Source of the DNA: Cedecea neteri
GTDB taxonomy: Bacteria > Pseudomonadota > Gammaproteobacteria > Enterobacterales > Enterobacteriaceae
Assembly (NCBI RefSeq): GCF_000757825.1
Contig: NZ_CP009451.1
Location: 1,054,001 to 1,118,000 of the forward strand
Reading direction: 5' to 3'
DNA: 64,000 nt
The translations under genes were made by a program, and so were the position numbers. Positions 61,324 through 64,000 of this stretch are shown here, one piece after another (positions within the stretch are counted from its first letter, which is position 1; every line of letters begins with the position of its first letter). The notes beneath the pieces are model-generated. The model saw only the letters and a program-made list of their open reading frames with translations. It was not told where the DNA came from and ran no database searches.

Positions 61324-62997
61324 TTACTCGCCTTTAGCTGCTTTGAATGCTTCAGCCATTGCGTTAGAGAAGTTGCTTTCTTCCTGTTTGTTGTTAACAG
61401 TCGCGATTGCATCTTTCTCGTCAGCTTCGTCTTTAGCACGAACAGACAGGCTCACTACACGGTTTTTACGATCAACGCCGGTGAATTTAGCTTCAACATC
61501 GTCGCCAACGTTCAGAACCAGAGTTGCATCTTCAACGCGGTCACGGGAAGCTTCAGAAGCACGCAGGTAGCCTTCTACGCCGTCTGCTAATTCAACTGTA
61601 GCACCTTTCGCGTCAACTGCCGTTACTTTACCAGTAACGATAGTGCCTTTCTTGTTCAGCGCAACGTAGTTGTTGAACGGATCTTCTGCGAGCTGTTTAA
61701 CGCCCAGGGAGATACGCTCACGCTCTGCGTCAACCTGCAGAACAACGGCTGCAATTTCGTCGCCTTTTTTGTATTCACGAACTGCTTCTTCGCCTGCAAC
61801 GTTCCAGGAGATGTCAGACAGGTGAACCAGGCCGTCGATGCCGCCGTCCAGGCCGATGAAGATACCGAAGTCAGTGATAGACTTGATTTTACCTTCAACG
61901 CGATCGCCTTTGTTGTGGGTCTCAGCGAACTGCTGCCATGGGTTGTTTTTGCACTGCTTCAGACCCAGGGAGATACGACGACGTTCTTCGTCGATATCCA
62001 GAACCATAACTTCCACTACATCACCAACGTTAACAACTTTGGATGGGTGGATGTTTTTGTTGGTCCAATCCATTTCGGAAACGTGAACCAGGCCTTCAAC
62101 GCCTTCTTCGATTTCAACGAAGCAGCCGTAGTCGGTCAGGTTGGTCACGCGACCAGTCAGTTTGGTACCTTCTGGATAACGCTTAGCGATAGCGACCCAT
62201 GGATCTTCGCCCAGCTGTTTCAGGCCGAGGGAAACACGAGTACGCTCGCGGTCGAACTTCAGCACTTTAACGGTGATTTCGTCGCCAACATTCACGATTT
62301 CGCTTGGATGCTTAACGCGTTTCCATGCCATATCGGTGATGTGCAGCAGGCCATCAACGCCACCCAGGTCAACGAATGCGCCGTAGTCAGTGAGGTTCTT
62401 AACGATACCTTTAACTTCCATGCCTTCTTGCAGGTTTTCAAGCAGCTGATCGCGCTCTGCGCTGTTCTCAGACTCGATTACCGCACGACGGGAAACAACA
62501 ACGTTGTTGCGCTTCTGGTCAAGCTTGATAACTTTGAACTCAAGCTCTTTGCCTTCCAGGTGCAGCGTGTCGCGAACTGGACGCACGTCAACCAGGGAAC
62601 CTGGCAGGAACGCACGAATACCGTTCAGCTCAACAGTGAAGCCACCTTTAACTTTGCCGTTAATAACACCGACCACAGTTTCAGCTTCTTCGTAAGCTTT
62701 TTCCAGCGTGATCCAAGCTTCGTGACGTTTAGCTTTCTCACGGGACAGCAGGGTTTCACCGAAGCCGTCTTCTACTGCGTCCAGTGCAACGTCAACTTCG
62801 TCGCCAACCTGAATTTCCAGTTCGCCGGCTGCGTTTTTGAACTGCTCTGCAGGGATTGCAGATTCAGATTTCAGGCCCGCATCAACCAGAACGACGTCTT
62901 TGTCGATAGCAACAACAACACCACGAACGATGGAACCCGGACGGGTTTCGATTGTTTTAAGGGATTCTTCAAATAGTTGAGCAAAAGATTCAGTCAT
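61324..62997 (-). CDS. rpsA: 30S ribosomal protein S1
   Basis: 557 residues, the same as E. coli. S1 binds and unfolds mRNA on the 30S subunit. Six S1 domains run in tandem; the first two ([25 protein letters not shown]..., [21 protein letters not shown]) bind the ribosome, and the later ones show the RNA-binding [44 protein letters not shown] pattern. Codon use is strongly biased, as in other highly expressed genes. There is no strong Shine-Dalgarno (only GAAG before the ATG), as in E. coli. Confidence 0.99.
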   Translation of the reverse strand: MTESFAQLFEESLKTIETRPGSIVRGVVVAIDKDVVLVDAGLKSESAIPAEQFKNAAGELEIQVGDEVDVALDAVEDGFGETLLSREKAKRHEAWITLEKAYEEAETVVGVINGKVKGGFTVELNGIRAFLPGSLVDVRPVRDTLHLEGKELEFKVIKLDQKRNNVVVSRRAVIESENSAERDQLLENLQEGMEVKGIVKNLTDYGAFVDLGGVDGLLHITDMAWKRVKHPSEIVNVGDEITVKVLKFDRERTRVSLGLKQLGEDPWVAIAKRYPEGTKLTGRVTNLTDYGCFVEIEEGVEGLVHVSEMDWTNKNIHPSKVVNVGDVVEVMVLDIDEERRRISLGLKQCKNNPWQQFAETHNKGDRVEGKIKSITDFGIFIGLDGGIDGLVHLSDISWNVAGEEAVREYKKGDEIAAVVLQVDAERERISLGVKQLAEDPFNNYVALNKKGTIVTGKVTAVDAKGATVELADGVEGYLRASEASRDRVEDATLVLNVGDDVEAKFTGVDRKNRVVSLSVRAKDEADEKDAIATVNNKQEESNFSNAMAEAFKAAKGE

Positions 62998-63120
62998 GTT
63001 TAATCTTCAAAAGTTAGATTAACGTCCATCTGGCCTCATGCCGGATGGGGTTGTTTTACATACCCGCTCACACTCCGTTGCAGCGGGGGTACTACTAATT
63101 CTGAGGCTTGTCTGCCTTTA
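62998..63120 (-). promoter_or_regulatory. rpsA structured leader (S1 autoregulation)
   Basis: Two hairpins are visible on the minus strand. One has stem CCCGCT/AGCGGG (arms 63063-63068 and 63082-63087) and a loop containing GGA. The other has stem CCATC/GATGG (arms 63026-63030 and 63044-63048) and a purine-rich loop (ATGAGG). In E. coli similar hairpins, with a weak Shine-Dalgarno, allow efficient initiation and S1 autorepression. The role here is inferred. The rpsA promoter may also lie here and in the cmk end. Confidence 0.7.
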
Positions 63121-63804
63121 TCAGGCAACAGCCAGCTTTTGGCGGGCGTATTGTAGCGCTTTTTCAATCACTTGCTCAATACTCATACTGGTGGAATCCA
63201 GTACTAAAGCATCGGCAGCGGGTACCAGCGGCGCTACAGAGCGATTGCGGTCGCGATCGTCGCGTTCCTTTATCTCGGCCAAAAGGCGGTCAAAGTTAAC
63301 ACTAAAGCCCTTCTCCTGCAACTGTAGCATGCGCCTGTGGGCACGCTCTTCGGAGGAAGCATCAAGGAAAATTTTCACTGGCGCATCCGGGAACACCACG
63401 GTGCCCATATCACGGCCATCGGCAATCAGGCCCGGCGCTTCGCGGAAAGCGCGCTGGCGGCGCAGCAGAGCTTCGCGGACACGCGGGAACGCGGCGACCT
63501 GAGAGGCGGCGTTTGCCACTTCCTGAGTGCGGATTTCACCGCTCACATCTTCCCCTTCAAGGATCACTTCCAGATTGCCGTCGGTGGAGACAAAACGAAC
63601 GTCCAGATGTGCAGCAAGAGGAACCAGCGCATCTTCGGAAGCGACATCAACATGGTGATGCAGCGCGGCCAGCGCCAGGACGCGATAAATCGCACCAGAG
63701 TCCAGCAGATGCCACTGCAACGCTTCGGCCATCGCCTTACAAAGCGTGCCTTTACCGGCGCCACTTGGGCCATCAATCGTTATTACCGGGGCGGATGCCG
63801 TCAT
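63121..63804 (-). CDS. cmk: Cytidylate kinase
   Basis: 227 residues, the same as E. coli. It phosphorylates CMP and dCMP. The start at 63804 ([41 protein letters not shown]) follows a GAGGAGAAAACG ribosome site; a longer reading to 63972 lacks homology. Walker [10 protein letters not shown] is near residue 12; the CMP-specific insert (about 60-115) and the lid ([14 protein letters not shown]) are present. It is upstream of rpsA, and in E. coli they are partly co-transcribed. Confidence 0.99.
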   Translation of the reverse strand: MTASAPVITIDGPSGAGKGTLCKAMAEALQWHLLDSGAIYRVLALAALHHHVDVASEDALVPLAAHLDVRFVSTDGNLEVILEGEDVSGEIRTQEVANAASQVAAFPRVREALLRRQRAFREAPGLIADGRDMGTVVFPDAPVKIFLDASSEERAHRRMLQLQEKGFSVNFDRLLAEIKERDDRDRNRSVAPLVPAADALVLDSTSMSIEQVIEKALQYARQKLAVA

Positions 63805-63959
63805 CGTTTTCTCCTCTATCGCTGGATTCGCGGGTTGTAAACGCCGCGCATTATACGCCGCAACCGCCAGGACTGTTATCTTTCCGGGCAAATATCCTCG
63901 GGAATCAGGCTGAGTGTAGAAGAATTGCGCAACGTGCGTTGTAAGGAATCGTAGAGATC

Positions 63960-63987
63960 GGAAAAACCGCATCAGGTGATGCGGTTT
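63960..63987 (-). terminator. Terminator of the gene upstream of cmk
   Basis: AAACCGCATCA-GG-TGATGCGGTTT stem (63964-63987), followed on the minus strand by TTTTTC. It would end a gene lying beyond the right edge of the window. The rest of 63805-64000 shows no gene. Confidence 0.85.
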
Positions 63988-64000
63988 CTTAGGGGATTAT

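Noticed and set aside
61822..62976. 384-codon open frame opposite rpsA
   Set aside because: Same codon-bias artefact opposite a highly expressed ribosomal protein gene. The translation has no recognisable domain or ribosome site.
1..64000. tRNA, rRNA, CRISPR arrays, prophage or insertion sequences
   Set aside because: I looked for cloverleaf-like segments, regularly spaced repeats, transposase motifs and terminal inverted repeats and found none that hold up.

Overview
The window is a stretch of chromosome from a member of the Enterobacteriaceae close to, but not the same as, Escherichia coli. Nearly every protein can be matched, usually over its whole length, to a gene of the E. coli K-12 region running from yccU to cmk, and the gene order is almost the same. 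Three things argue against E. coli itself: a three-gene ABC transporter sits between fabA and rmf, pyrD lies directly beside ssuE without the elf/ycb fimbrial genes, and the proteins differ at many positions (OmpA, for example, is 358 residues with longer surface loops). I cannot name the genus from sequence alone.

Layout. 1-7.2 kb: yccU (cut by the window edge), yccT, mgsA, helD, yccF-yccS and sxy/tfoX. 7.1-12.3 kb: SOS-controlled sulA, the abundant porin-like protein ompA, the Ter-organising protein matP, the Lon-like lonH (ycbZ), and fabA with FadR and FabR sites. 12.4-16.5 kb: the accessory ABC importer (binding protein, fused permease, ATPase). 16.5-27.4 kb: rmf (55 codons), pqiABC, uup, rlmKL, ycbX, zapC and pyrD. 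27.6-31.9 kb: the ssuEADCB alkanesulfonate operon. 31.9-40.8 kb: pepN, NadR-controlled pncB, asnS, ompF with a long regulatory region, and aspC. 40.8-44.2 kb: gloC, mepK and ldtD (the last two remodel peptidoglycan). 44.2-51.5 kb: cmoM-mukF-mukE-mukB, the condensin operon. 51.6-64 kb: elyC, ycbJ, kdsB-ycaR, ycaQ, lpxK-msbA, comEC, ihfB, rpsA and cmk.

How the genes work together. Several neighbourhoods share a theme. The envelope is served by ompA, ompF, pqiABC, mepK, ldtD, elyC, kdsB, lpxK and msbA. Chromosome organisation and division are served by sulA, matP, zapC, mukFEB and ihfB. Translation is served by rmf, uup, rlmKL, asnS, rpsA and cmoM. Nucleotide and cofactor supply is served by pyrD, pncB and cmk. 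Sulfur scavenging is served by the ssu operon. Control sites visible in the sequence include a LexA box (sulA), FadR and FabR sites (fabA), a PurR box and leader hairpin (pyrD), a NadR box (pncB), an OmpR-type region (ompF), a structured S1 leader (rpsA), and many intrinsic terminators.

I found no phage, insertion sequence, CRISPR array, tRNA or rRNA gene, and no clearly undescribed system. The ABC transporter cassette is the only accessory block. The remaining points of interest are regulatory or structural details.
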